The translations under genes and the position numbers were made by a program. Under the pieces are notes generated by a model, which had not been told where the DNA came from, made no database searches, and saw only the letters and a list, made by a program, of their open reading frames with translations. Positions 19,616-28,422 of a stretch of DNA of 58,288 bases are shown here, piece by piece (positions within the stretch are counted from its first letter, which is position 1; the number at the start of each line of letters is the position of its first letter). This DNA comes from an uncultured Lactobacillus sp. (lineage in GTDB: Bacteria; Bacillota; Bacilli; Lactobacillales; Lactobacillaceae), in NCBI RefSeq assembly GCF_947367125.1, contig NZ_CANBCQ010000009.1:1-58288 (forward strand). Reading direction: 5' to 3'.

Positions 19616-19848
19616 TTATTTTTCGCGTCCACGACAAAAAGCACCAGTTCCCAAGGCGAAACTAAGTGCTTTCTTTGATTGCTTATTAATTTTTTCCGGG
19701 GACGGAGTACGACCGTTTAATGCTCTAGAACCCTTGTCAGGCTTAAGCAGATAGCGGAGCGCACCCCCCCCATTCTGATTTTTGCACTGAAAGCTTTATT
19801 TACAGCACAAGCAAGATCGGTTGCTTGATTTAATTTTAATACATCCAT
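19616..19848 (-). pseudogene. Short leader ORF interrupted at a G8 tract
   Basis: Unrecognised. From ATG at 19848 the frame runs 44 codons and ends at a TAA just after an eight-G tract (19764-19771 as C on the plus strand). With nine (or six) Gs the frame would continue to TAA at 19616, giving 77 residues, Lys/Arg-rich, with the tail TPSPEKINKQSKKALSFALG and then TGAFCRGREK. It lies downstream of a promoter-like pair at 19887-19915 and 55 bases before the adhesin start, so it would be in the adhesin transcript. AAGGG precedes the start. It may be a phase-variable small gene, a decayed gene, a sequencing undercall, or a non-coding leader; none is proven. Confidence 0.45.
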
Positions 19849-19886
19849 ATCTTGCTCATCCCTTCTAAATAACTCTCAACACCTGT

Positions 19887-19915
19887 ATTATCACTTTTGT
19901 TATTAAAAAAGTAAA
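19887..19915 (-). promoter_or_regulatory. Probable promoter of the leader ORF and adhesin
   Basis: Minus-strand TTTACT and GATAAT separated by 17 bases. The rest of the gene-free stretch 19849-20200 is AT-rich and shows only the terminator at its far end. Confidence 0.5.
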
Positions 19916-20162
19916 GGGCATTATTTAATTTCTTTGTATAGTTTTTCAGAAAAAATAAAGAGACTGGCATTTTTGCATAATACAATCAGGCCTTCTGTGA
20001 TATTTTCTATACGAAATCTTTTTCTTTCATAAATGCTATATTATAGGCATTATTTGATAGATTTTTGCTAGTTATTCTCTCAGTTATTTCAAATAATATA
20101 TACGCAGCAAGTAAATAACTAAAAAATAGTAAAAAATTTTTTGGAAATGACCTCTATCATGC

Positions 20163-20190
20163 AAAAAAGACCGCCTACACGGCGATCTTT
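20163..20190 (-). terminator. Terminator of the helveticin J-like gene
   Basis: Minus-strand stem AAAGATCGCC / GGCGGTCTTT with a T run, directly after the stop at 20201. Confidence 0.85.
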
Positions 20191-20200
20191 TCCACTTATC

Positions 20201-21178
20201 CTATAAATCACTAATATGGAAAATTTGATTTTCTAGTGTTCTTAAACTGTATTCGCCATCTTTAATGTATTTTTGGTGGTAAGCAACCGTCAAATAAATG
20301 TCATCTGGTGCCTTAACATGAATACTTTCCATTTCGCTGTAGCGATCAGGCAAATCAATGCCATCAATCATTGCCACTTGCCAATTATCACTATTAGTTT
20401 CACCCCATGGGAATTTAATAATCTTGCGTGACCAAGTAGTTACTTCACCAGTTAGATGATTAATTGATGGCGACAATTGATTAGAAATATAAATATTTTT
20501 ATCATCATCAATGGCGTAGCCTTGAACTGAATCGATCATTTGTGATGTTTCTTCACTTGGAGCGACGCTTGGGTGATCAAAATCATCAATATGAAAAGCA
20601 CTCAGACAATGCAAGTCAGTAATTGGCGTATTAGTTGTACCATTTTCATCTAATTTTTGGTTAACTTCATTTAAATCATATAAGGCAAAATGACCTGAAT
20701 CGTCATTCCAAATTGCTGCAATCAGCAAATATTTTCCATTTGGTGAAACAGATGCTTCTACTCTATGCAAATGATTATGGCCATCATAAGCTACATCTGT
20801 TGCATGATTTAAGTGCGACAAACGTGGCAACTGTGTATTAGAAGTATAATTTTCTGTCAAAAGTCTAGGATATTTTACCCGCGCAATTTGTGTAGTCCAA
20901 TTGCCTGAATTTGGCTTAGCGCCAACAAAATATTCATCATTGTCATTAGCGGGCACCCAAGTTTGAGTATGACCAAAACCAGTCATCACTAAATGTGGTT
21001 CAGTGTAGTCAATATTTTTAGTTAGACCTTCATGCTTGCGATAAACTAGCACATCATGAGCACTATGTAATAATTGCAAAGCAAAAACATGATTATCAAT
21101 CACGGCACCAACTTGTGCTACCACATGATGCATCCCATTTAAGCGATAAACTAATTCAGGCGTAATATTTTTTACCAT
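20201..21178 (-). CDS. Helveticin J family class III bacteriocin-like protein
   Basis: A 325-residue protein resembling helveticin J, a large heat-labile bacteriocin of L. helveticus. Shared features recalled from the family are the GHTQTW block near residue 70, FVGAKPN, TQIARVKYP with a following PRLSHLNHA, the EASVSPNGKYLLIA segment near 135-150, NQKLDENG, VQGYAIDDDKNIYISNQLSP, and the end YLTVAYHQKYIKDGE. No signal peptide or double-glycine leader is visible, which is also true of helveticin J. No immunity or transport gene is adjacent; neighbours are the adhesin leader and a divergent metallopeptidase. Killing activity is inferred only. Confidence 0.85.
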   Translation of the reverse strand: MVKNITPELVYRLNGMHHVVAQVGAVIDNHVFALQLLHSAHDVLVYRKHEGLTKNIDYTEPHLVMTGFGHTQTWVPANDNDEYFVGAKPNSGNWTTQIARVKYPRLLTENYTSNTQLPRLSHLNHATDVAYDGHNHLHRVEASVSPNGKYLLIAAIWNDDSGHFALYDLNEVNQKLDENGTTNTPITDLHCLSAFHIDDFDHPSVAPSEETSQMIDSVQGYAIDDDKNIYISNQLSPSINHLTGEVTTWSRKIIKFPWGETNSDNWQVAMIDGIDLPDRYSEMESIHVKAPDDIYLTVAYHQKYIKDGEYSLRTLENQIFHISDL

Positions 21179-21215
21179 TTTATTATCTTCTTTCTCTAAC
21201 TTCCAGACATAATCA

Positions 21216-21221
21216 ATTATA
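21216..21221 (-). promoter_or_regulatory. -10 box of the helveticin J-like gene
   Basis: Minus-strand TATAAT 38 bases before the start; the -35 region is weak. Confidence 0.45.
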
Positions 21222-21253
21222 ACCTATCCTCAAATATCTTTAGAAAAATTGGA

Positions 21254-21282
21254 TTGACTTTTTTCTTTATTCTTTTCATAAT
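21254..21282 (+). promoter_or_regulatory. Promoter of the M1 peptidase gene
   Basis: TTGACT and CATAAT separated by 17 bases, with GGAGGAG before the ATG. Confidence 0.75.
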
Positions 21283-21312
21283 TAGATTAATTTTTTTGGA
21301 GGAGAAAAATTA

Positions 21313-22890
21313 ATGAAACGAAGAATTATGACCTTGCTGCTCGGTGCAGCGACCGTTACGGCTTTATTTAGTTTTAACACTAATGTTCAGGCTGCTTCCG
21401 ATCCTACCATCCGAGCTACACAATACAATATGAGTATCAAGCTCAATACTCGCAAAAATCAATTAACTGAAAAAGTGACTATGAAAATCACTAACAATGA
21501 TCAAAAGCCAGTTAAAAAATTATTGGTAAGAAATATTGCTCATGGTGTACTAGCATATGACCACCAACATTTTAAATCCACTAAAAATGCTAACACAACA
21601 GTTAAAAGCATTACCGCAGATGGACAGCACCTTTCTTACCATACTGGCAAAGACAAAAGCAATTTATTTGTTAACAAAAAATTAGCTCAGGGACAAACTA
21701 CTAATTTAACTATTAACGTCGTCACCGATGTTCCCAAGAGACAAGATCGTTTCGGCTATCAAAGTATTAACAAAGGGAAAGTCTACAATCTTTCTTTTTG
21801 CTTCCCATATCTAAGTGATTTCCGCAATGGTAAATGGAATTACCATCCTTATTATGATCAAGGCGAAAACCGCAATACTGCCGTCAGCAATTTTCACGTT
21901 AACTTCTTCGCTCCCAAATCATATAAGGTAGCAGCAAGTGGTCAAAACAAAACTAAAAATGGTCGAACCACTATTACTGCAAAAAATATGAGAGACTTTG
22001 CTATCGTTGCCTCCAACAAATTCAAAGTTGATCATATTTATACTAATGGCGTTAGAGTCAACAATTATTATTTTGCGGGCAAAAGCAGTAAAAATTACAA
22101 TAAGTTAGCATTACTAACTGCTAAAGACAGTTTCAACATTTTTACTAAAAAGATTGGTGCATACCCTTACCATGAATTAGATATGACCGAAGGCCTTTTA
22201 GGTAAAGATACCGGTGGCATGGAATATCCTGGACTAATTATGATCGATGCTAGCGGTTTTGTTACAAATTCAAATAAGAAAAAAGCAGCTAAACCAAAAA
22301 AGACCAGTAAAAAGAAAAAGGTTGTAACAGCACCTATCGAATTATCTAAATATTCAGAATTAACCGAAGATGTATCACATGAAATTGGTCACCAATGGTT
22401 CTATGCCACTGTCGGCAATGATGAATATATGGAACCCTGGCTTGATGAAGGATTAACTAATTTCCTTGAAAATGGTGTTTATGATCTAACTTATACTAAG
22501 AGTAAAGCTCTAGCAGCTAAATTAGAAGATGCAAGTAAGTTTTATACTCGCAAAAATGTTAAACGCGTCGACCAATTAGTTCAAGACCAAGCTAAAAGTT
22601 TCGTTAAGAATAAACAAAAGGCTTACTTCATTAATCGTCCTTTAAATAATCCACCTAAGGGTGTAGATACCGATGCCATGGCTTATGAAGGTGGAAGCGG
22701 TTTTCCTGCACTTTTAATGGGAATTATGGGTAAACAAAAATTCTTTGCGGCACTGCATGAATACTATGAAACCTATAAATTTAAGCAAGCAACTACGCAA
22801 GACTTTTTAAATATTATTCGTCAGTATGACAATTCTGCTAATGTAAATTACATTATCAAACAATTCATTGATCCAGCATATTTAAGATAA
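21313..22890 (+). CDS. Secreted M1 family metallopeptidase
   Basis: A 525-residue zinc peptidase with a signal peptide (about 1-27, cut after VQAA). The gluzincin site is complete: HEIGH at residues 356-360 with the third zinc ligand Glu379 in WLDEGLTNF. The substrate-recognition motif DTGGMEYPG lies at about 297-305, close to the GxMEN motif of aminopeptidase N. A Lys-rich insertion (KKKAAKPKKTSKKKK, about 320-334) interrupts the region before the active site and may bind the wall. It likely trims extracellular peptides. It is monocistronic, between its own promoter and a strong terminator. Confidence 0.9.
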   Translation: MKRRIMTLLLGAATVTALFSFNTNVQAASDPTIRATQYNMSIKLNTRKNQLTEKVTMKITNNDQKPVKKLLVRNIAHGVLAYDHQHFKSTKNANTTVKSITADGQHLSYHTGKDKSNLFVNKKLAQGQTTNLTINVVTDVPKRQDRFGYQSINKGKVYNLSFCFPYLSDFRNGKWNYHPYYDQGENRNTAVSNFHVNFFAPKSYKVAASGQNKTKNGRTTITAKNMRDFAIVASNKFKVDHIYTNGVRVNNYYFAGKSSKNYNKLALLTAKDSFNIFTKKIGAYPYHELDMTEGLLGKDTGGMEYPGLIMIDASGFVTNSNKKKAAKPKKTSKKKKVVTAPIELSKYSELTEDVSHEIGHQWFYATVGNDEYMEPWLDEGLTNFLENGVYDLTYTKSKALAAKLEDASKFYTRKNVKRVDQLVQDQAKSFVKNKQKAYFINRPLNNPPKGVDTDAMAYEGGSGFPALLMGIMGKQKFFAALHEYYETYKFKQATTQDFLNIIRQYDNSANVNYIIKQFIDPAYLR

Positions 22891-22892
22891 AC

Positions 22893-22927
22893 AAAAGCAA
22901 CACTGCTATTTCAGTAGTGTTGCTTTT
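22893..22927. terminator. Bidirectional terminator between M1 peptidase and murC
   Basis: Stem AAAGCAACACT / AGTGTTGCTTT with T runs on both strands; serves both convergent genes. Confidence 0.9.
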
Positions 22928-22956
22928 TATTGTTTAGAACTAATTATATTTACTTT

Positions 22957-24270
22957 TTACAGCCATTTTTCAAAAGCATCTTCATACTTAGGAATATCAC
23001 CTGCACCCATAAAGACAATGACTGAATTCTTATTCTTAGTCAAGTCAGCAATATTGTCTAAGTCAATTACTTCTGAGCCAGGAATATTCTTAACCAAGTC
23101 CTCACTTGAAATATCACCGTTAGCTTCACGAGCTGAAGCATAGATTGGAGTTACGTAAGCTTTATCAACGTCACGCAAGATTTCTTCGAAGTCTTTTTGA
23201 TACTTCTTAGTTCTTGAGAAAGTATGCGGTTGGAAAACAACAACCAACTTTTTATCTGGGAACTTTTGACGAGCAGCTTGAATAGTTGCTCGCATTTCGG
23301 TTGGGTGGTGAGCATAATCATCGATTACCGCAATATCGCCAAAGTCTTTTTCACTAAATCTCCGCTTAGCACCCTTAAAGGTCAACATCCCTTCACGAAT
23401 GTCATCCATTGGTACCTTTTCAGTATAAGCAACAGCAATTACTGCAGTGGCGTTCAAGATGCTGTGGTCACCAAATAAGTGAATTTCAAATTCACCTAAA
23501 TCTTTATCATGTGCTAAAACATGGAACTTAGAACCAGTAGTTGATTTCTTAATATCAACTGCTTGAAAGTCATCGGTATCCTTGAAGCCATAAGTGTACT
23601 TAGGAATGTCAGTCTTCAAACTTTGCAAACGTTTGTCGTCACCCCAAACAAAGAGCGCCTTCTTAGTTTGGTCAGCGGCTGATTGGAATGCACTAGTGTA
23701 GTCAGCTTGATCCTTGAAGTAATCTGGGTGGTCAAAGTCAATGTTAGTCATGATTTGGTAATCTGGGTGATATGCCAAAAAGTGACGACGATATTCATCA
23801 GCTTCATAAACAAAGAAACGTGAATCTGCCACGCCCTTACCGCGACCATCACCGATTAAGTATGAAGTTGGAGCAACTTCACCTAAGACGTGTGATAAAA
23901 GACTGGTAGTTGAAGTCTTGCCGTGAGTACCTGAAATACCAATTGAAGTATGCATTTGCACAATTTCTTCAACAGTATCTGGATATGATTGCCACTTAAC
24001 ACCCTTTTCAAGGCAAGCTTTAACTTCTGGATTGTCTTCTTTAAAAGCATTCCCTTTAACAATTACTTGTTCATCATTGCTCTTGATGTTATCCGGGTTA
24101 AAGTTTTTAACATCAATGCCCACATTTTCAAGTGGCACTTGCGTAAAGGTATATTTTTCAATGTCACTACCTGCTACATCATATCCTAAGTCATGTAAAA
24201 GCAAGGCAAGGGATGCCATCCCTGTACCTTTGATACCAATGAACCAAATTTGTTTATTTTTATCTAACAT
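22957..24270 (-). CDS. murC: UDP-N-acetylmuramate-L-alanine ligase
   Basis: Cytoplasmic ligase that adds the first amino acid to UDP-MurNAc in peptidoglycan synthesis. At 437 residues it shows the N-terminal UDP-binding GIKGTGMASLA (about 13-23), the ATP-binding loop GISGTHGKTSTTS (about 111-123), YEADEYRRHFL, NIDFDHPDYF, and DDYAHHPTE in the C-terminal part. Length and motifs are normal. Its upstream region is shared with the divergent small gene at 24366. Confidence 0.97.
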   Translation of the reverse strand: MLDKNKQIWFIGIKGTGMASLALLLHDLGYDVAGSDIEKYTFTQVPLENVGIDVKNFNPDNIKSNDEQVIVKGNAFKEDNPEVKACLEKGVKWQSYPDTVEEIVQMHTSIGISGTHGKTSTTSLLSHVLGEVAPTSYLIGDGRGKGVADSRFFVYEADEYRRHFLAYHPDYQIMTNIDFDHPDYFKDQADYTSAFQSAADQTKKALFVWGDDKRLQSLKTDIPKYTYGFKDTDDFQAVDIKKSTTGSKFHVLAHDKDLGEFEIHLFGDHSILNATAVIAVAYTEKVPMDDIREGMLTFKGAKRRFSEKDFGDIAVIDDYAHHPTEMRATIQAARQKFPDKKLVVVFQPHTFSRTKKYQKDFEEILRDVDKAYVTPIYASAREANGDISSEDLVKNIPGSEVIDLDNIADLTKNKNSVIVFMGAGDIPKYEDAFEKWL

Positions 24271-24365
24271 TATTTGTCCCTCGAAATTTCAACGTTTTTA
24301 TTCGTTAACTATTTTAACATTGTTTGTATGATATAATTTTGAAAAATTACAGAAAGGCGAAAGAT

Positions 24366-24653
24366 ATGAAATTCGATAAATTTTCTCCCGTAACCAGCAA
24401 TGACTTAATGGTCGTTCAAGGGCAATCACGCTATGGCGTTGACTGCCAAGATTCCGCAATCGATATTTACGATTTAACTTCCGAAAAATACTGGCAAAAG
24501 TATCCCTTTCCAGGCAATCAGTTAATTTTCTTTGATTTTCAAACTAGTCAAAAATTTGAACCGATTCCAAGTAAAGAAAATCAATTTTTCTTTAGCGTGA
24601 TTTTTCAAAGTGGCTATTTCTATTTTTCACATGCGTTACTTGACAAGGATTAG
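24366..24653 (+). CDS. Conserved hypothetical protein divergent from murC
   Basis: A 95-residue protein of unknown role, with no signal peptide or membrane segment. The start at 24366 (MKFDKFSP) is chosen because AGAAAGGCGAAAG precedes it; a frame extending to 24324 would run into the promoter, where a TATAAT lies at 24332-24337. It is rich in aromatic residues (IFFDFQ, FFFSVIFQSGYFYF). It ends in a hairpin facing the SLAP-type pseudogene. I recognise no domain. Confidence 0.7.
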   Translation: MKFDKFSPVTSNDLMVVQGQSRYGVDCQDSAIDIYDLTSEKYWQKYPFPGNQLIFFDFQTSQKFEPIPSKENQFFFSVIFQSGYFYFSHALLDKD

Positions 24654-24690
24654 AAAGCATTATACTTGCTCTCTAATCCTTTAAATTTTT
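24647..24690. terminator. Terminator between the small gene and the SLAP-type pseudogene
   Basis: Stem GGATTAGA / TCTAATCC at 24647-24679, followed by T-rich bases on the plus strand; the gene at 24366 ends inside it. Confidence 0.65.
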
Positions 24691-26590
24691 ATTTTTCTGT
24701 AGCAAAATCGGAAAACTTTAGCAGTACCTTTTTAGCACCACTTTCAGGAATTAAATAATATCTTGTCTTTTGATTACCTTTCCATCCCTCTGCAGGATAA
24801 TATCCTGGTTTATGAGCCCACTTTTGATACACAGCAACACTAGGATACTGCTTGTCACTATTGTAGGCTTGGCGTGCCAAGTTCAAAATCTGTGCTGCTT
24901 CTATTGGCGTTAAATTATTGATATCCTTTACTTTAATCTTAGCACCTTTTAGATTTTTCTTGGCAAAATCAACTTGCCATAAAGCCTCTTTTACAGCAGC
25001 TTTAGTAGTATTTTTATCACTAGCAATAGCTCTAGCATTTTCTACTGCTTGATCATATAAACTACGGTTTACCCAATTTTCCAGCCGATACTTGATTGAA
25101 GCCTTAACACTATCTGCATCAGAAATTGCATTTGTCAGATTCTGCTTTTCCTCAGTTGTGGCTAAAGCACTATCTGCCTGAGCTTCTGCCTCGGTATTGC
25201 TAGTCCTGAGTTTGCGACCACTAATTGTCACATCACTGGCTTTTACATAGAGGTCGCTAATAGCAGTATTTTGACGATCATCTTCAGCCCCGGCTTTATA
25301 AACCAAAGAATTTTGTACATGGTAATATAATTCAGCTTTATGATCCTTGGCGTTCCAGAGATAAAGCTTCTGGTTAACGGCTAATTCATCACCAGTAAAT
25401 TTATATTCGACCTTTTCACCATTTACGTTATAAAAAGCAGCATGATCTTTCTTAAAGTTAGCCACAGTATAATGTAACTCACCATAATCCTGACGTTCAA
25501 GATACTGCTTAGCCAAAACGGCATTGCCAACACCACCGTCGCCACTCCAAACATATGGCGTCTCTGGATAACTTTCTTCATAGAGTCCTGTCTCAATGAA
25601 AACCGGATTCTTGCCACCTTTTACCCGATAATAAGCGTCGGTAAAGTCGCCCATTCCAGTTGTAACCAGCTGGTCAGCTGTCACAGTTTGGCCTTTCTTA
25701 TACAGCTTATCAATCATTTGTAAATCTTTATTGTAAGCATATGTATCTGCAACGATCTTAATTTTGATAGGACCTTTGGTATAAAGAGCATTACCGCTAA
25801 TGGCATTCACATTATTGGCTTTAATATATTTATTTTTGCCAATTCTAAAGTAATAGTTGCCTTTAATCTTATAATTTTTAATTGAACGAATACTATTCTC
25901 ATCAGTAATACAGAAATATTGCCTATTTTTATTTTCAACCTTGCCAACATATGGTACTAATTGTCCTGCCTTGATTATTTGTTTTTGCCGCTGACCACGA
26001 GAATTATAAACAGAACTATTTTGAGAGACGAACAAGACGCCTTTGCCATTAACTTTAGCTATTTAATCACTCTGAATATAAATATTTTTACCAATATTAT
26101 AGTAAGTATAAGGCTTGCGGTAATATTCGTCACGAACGCCTGACTTAATTTTGGTGTTAGCGGTCAAGTAGGCACGTTTGCCTCGAAAAGTCTTTAACCT
26201 TTTACCATTTTTTTCGTAAATATATGAATTGCGCGTAAGTACATATGTATTGTCCCTCACATATGCATTATCTTGTTTGATATATCCGCCATCACCTAAA
26301 TAGTAATAATTATCTTGATTAATTATATATGGTGTAGTCGCATTAACGTAAATCACTTTATCGCCTTTAGTTAAAATAGGCTTGCCATAAAATTTATAAT
26401 TCTTAATTTTGATGCTTTTATTGGCATTAATAAATTTACCTTTTTGCCTAATATATGGCAGGATAGTTTTATCATAACTGCTGTGAAGGGTGATACTTTG
26501 TGCATGAACCGTTTGATTTGTTAGTAGTCCCAGCGAAATTGCTGCTAAGACAGCTACTGCCCTGGATGAAATTTTACTATTGAGACGCAT
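24689..26590 (-). pseudogene. SLAP-type surface protein gene broken by one in-frame stop
   Basis: One continuous frame of 633 codons is cut by a single TAA at 26063-26065 (codon 176); the first part ends at ...IYIQSD and the frame resumes directly with IAKVNGKGVLFVSQNS. The N-terminus has a signal peptide (about 1-30, cut near VHA). Both parts carry repeated SLAP-like units (YYYLGDGGYIKQDNAYVR, YYFRIGKNKYIKANNV, KRLKTFRGKRAYLT), so the protein should attach non-covalently to the wall or S-layer. The second part ends with a helical region and a small C-terminal domain (WQVDFAKKNLKGAKI, PESGAKKVLLKF). The reading frame is otherwise intact, so the lesion looks recent. The second part lacks an export signal and is probably not made. 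Confidence 0.85.
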
Positions 26591-26663
26591 TTTTCCACAC
26601 TCCTTGTGGTTTAACTAATTTGTTATGGTTCTATTATACTTTGATTTAATTATTTCCAGAACG

Positions 26664-26691
26664 AAAAAAGCGTTGAGAAAATCCCAACACT
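26664..26691 (-). terminator. Terminator of the thioredoxin-ytpR unit
   Basis: Minus-strand stem AGTGTTGGG / CTCAACGCT with one mismatch and a six-T run. Confidence 0.8.
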
Positions 26692-26708
26692 TCTTTCATT
26701 CATTAAAA

Positions 26709-27356
26709 TTATAAAGTGATTTCACCACTAGCAATCAATTCATCACACTTAGTTGGTTCAAATTCTGCACCTACTTCAAAACTATCTGGTACAACCATGA
26801 TACCGCGCTTTTGTGGTGCGTGTGGCAAGCCTAATTCACGGGCTGAGCAAATCATACCATATGAATCAACGCCGCGTAATTCACCTGGCCAAATTTGTGC
26901 ACCATTTGGCATCAAAGTACCTGGAAGAGCAACAACAACCTTTTGACCTTGAGCAATGTTAGGAGCACCACAAACGATTTGATGTTCTTCACCGTCAGCT
27001 ACTTCAACAGTAGTTACATGAAGGTGATCTGAATCTGGGTGCTTTTCACAAGTTTTAACGTAGCCATAAACCAAAGTTGGCTTGCCATATGCTAACTTAT
27101 CAGCAAAACCAACTTCGTCAAGCTTCTTGTTAAGAGCTGCAAGTTCATCATCCGAGAGCTTAACTGGGCCATTGGGCAACTTGTCAAAGTCAATCAACTT
27201 ATCAACGTTGAAGAAATTGTAGCCAATTGTCTTGCCTTCATCATTAGTTACGCGAGTAACATCTTCTTTTTCTTCAAATGAGCTACGACCTTCATCGTGG
27301 CCTAAAATAACGATCAAAGTGTTAGGATAAGCTTCTTTGTTAGTACTAGTAATCAT
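26709..27356 (-). CDS. ytpR: YtpR family tRNA-binding domain protein
   Basis: A 215-residue protein with an N-terminal DUF4479-type part (about 1-85) and a C-terminal OB-fold tRNA-binding domain like that at the N-terminus of PheT (about 90-205; KHPDSDHLHVTTVEVADG, IVCGAPNIAQGQKVVVALPG, MICSARELGLP). YtpR proteins are thought to bind tRNA or act in trans editing; the actual role is unsettled. It follows a thioredoxin-like gene by 18 bases, the same pairing as ytpP-ytpR in Bacillus. Confidence 0.92.
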   Translation of the reverse strand: MITSTNKEAYPNTLIVILGHDEGRSSFEEKEDVTRVTNDEGKTIGYNFFNVDKLIDFDKLPNGPVKLSDDELAALNKKLDEVGFADKLAYGKPTLVYGYVKTCEKHPDSDHLHVTTVEVADGEEHQIVCGAPNIAQGQKVVVALPGTLMPNGAQIWPGELRGVDSYGMICSARELGLPHAPQKRGIMVVPDSFEVGAEFEPTKCDELIASGEITL

Positions 27357-27374
27357 GCTTTTCTATTTCTCCTT

Positions 27375-27695
27375 TTAGTCAAGTGATCGTAAAAAGTTTT
27401 CTACTTCATCTTTAGTTTTACGGTCCTTATTTACTAGTCTACCAATTTCTTTGCCATCTTGGTAGACAACAAATGAAGGAATTCCCATAATCATTAATTT
27501 TTTTGCTAAATCAATTGAGCCGTCGCGGTCAATTTCGTAGAATTTTGCATCAGCAAAATCTTTTTCAATTTCAGGCATAAATGGAGCAAGAAACTTGCAA
27601 TCTGGGCACCAGTCAGCTGAGAATTCAAGCACAGTACGTCCTTCTTTAGTAATTTCCTTTAATTGATCTTCAGTTAATTCTTTAATCTTTTCCAT
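27375..27695 (-). CDS. Thioredoxin family protein (YtpP-like)
   Basis: Small thiol-disulfide protein of 106 residues. The thioredoxin fold shows the redox motif WCPDC (about residues 28-32) in place of the classic WCGPC, and the cis-Pro loop IMGIPSFVVYQDGKEIGR near 70-87. No signal peptide, so it acts in the cytoplasm. It is co-transcribed with ytpR 18 bases downstream, suggesting a joint role in redox or tRNA quality control. Confidence 0.93.
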   Translation of the reverse strand: MEKIKELTEDQLKEITKEGRTVLEFSADWCPDCKFLAPFMPEIEKDFADAKFYEIDRDGSIDLAKKLMIMGIPSFVVYQDGKEIGRLVNKDRKTKDEVENFLRSLD

Positions 27696-27785
27696 TTTTC
27701 ATACCTCATGCATTCTCTTACTTTTTATAAGTTAATATCATTATAACCGTTCTTTAGCTAAAACACCAGAAATTGAATTTGGCAA

Positions 27786-28274
27786 TTACTTCTTTTCTTT
27801 AAATAGATAGCCACCCCAACGAACGGGTTTTTCAACAGTTGGCAAAATCATGAAGTAAAGCAGAAATAAATATCCAAATGGAATAACTGAAAGCCAGTAC
27901 CACCAGCCTGTATGGTCAGTATCGTGCAATCTTCTTACGGTAAAACCAAGTTGACCTAATAGAATCCAAATAATAAGAAGATAGATAATTATTTGAATAA
28001 TAACTGTACCAGTTGAAACGTGCGTTAATAAGAAGAATTCATTGCTTGAATAAGCCACGCCATCAATTGAATATGCCGTAGCTGAACATGCTGCTAAAAT
28101 AACTAACAAAATAATTGTCCAAACATAAGCATACCAAAATCCACGACGAGTACTACGAGCATTCCACTTAAATGGCGCCGTAAACAACAGCTTAAATGCT
28201 TGTCCAAAAGTTGGTCTTGGAATATCAGACTTAGGTTCATGATATTCCTGTTCATAATAAGGTTTATCTTCCAT
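27786..28274 (-). CDS. DUF805 membrane protein
   Basis: A 162-residue membrane protein. The start at 28274 (MEDKPYY) is preferred to 28295 because GGAGGG directly precedes it. After an acidic hydrophilic head come the DUF805-type features: FKWNARSTRRGFWYAYVW, three or four membrane helices (about 48-70, 85-115, 130-150), RRLHDTDHTGWWYW and a short tail. Family members are of unknown function. It lies between terminator-flanked units and may be its own transcript. Confidence 0.9.
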   Translation of the reverse strand: MEDKPYYEQEYHEPKSDIPRPTFGQAFKLLFTAPFKWNARSTRRGFWYAYVWTIILLVILAACSATAYSIDGVAYSSNEFFLLTHVSTGTVIIQIIIYLLIIWILLGQLGFTVRRLHDTDHTGWWYWLSVIPFGYLFLLYFMILPTVEKPVRWGGYLFKEKK

Positions 28275-28380
28275 AATTTTCCCTCCAAAATACAAAATCT
28301 TGCATACCTATTCTAAAACAAAACCACTAACATGATAAATTTTCCCTTTACTTGATTAAAAAACTCATCTTTTTAACACA

Positions 28381-28418
28381 AAAAACGTCTAAAGTTCATT
28401 AATATAACTCTAGACGTT
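28381..28418 (-). terminator. Terminator of the ecsA-ecsB-trmB unit
   Basis: Minus-strand stem ACGTCTAGAGTT / AACTTTAGACGT (one mismatch) with a T run just after trmB. Confidence 0.85.
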
Positions 28419-28422
28419 TAAA

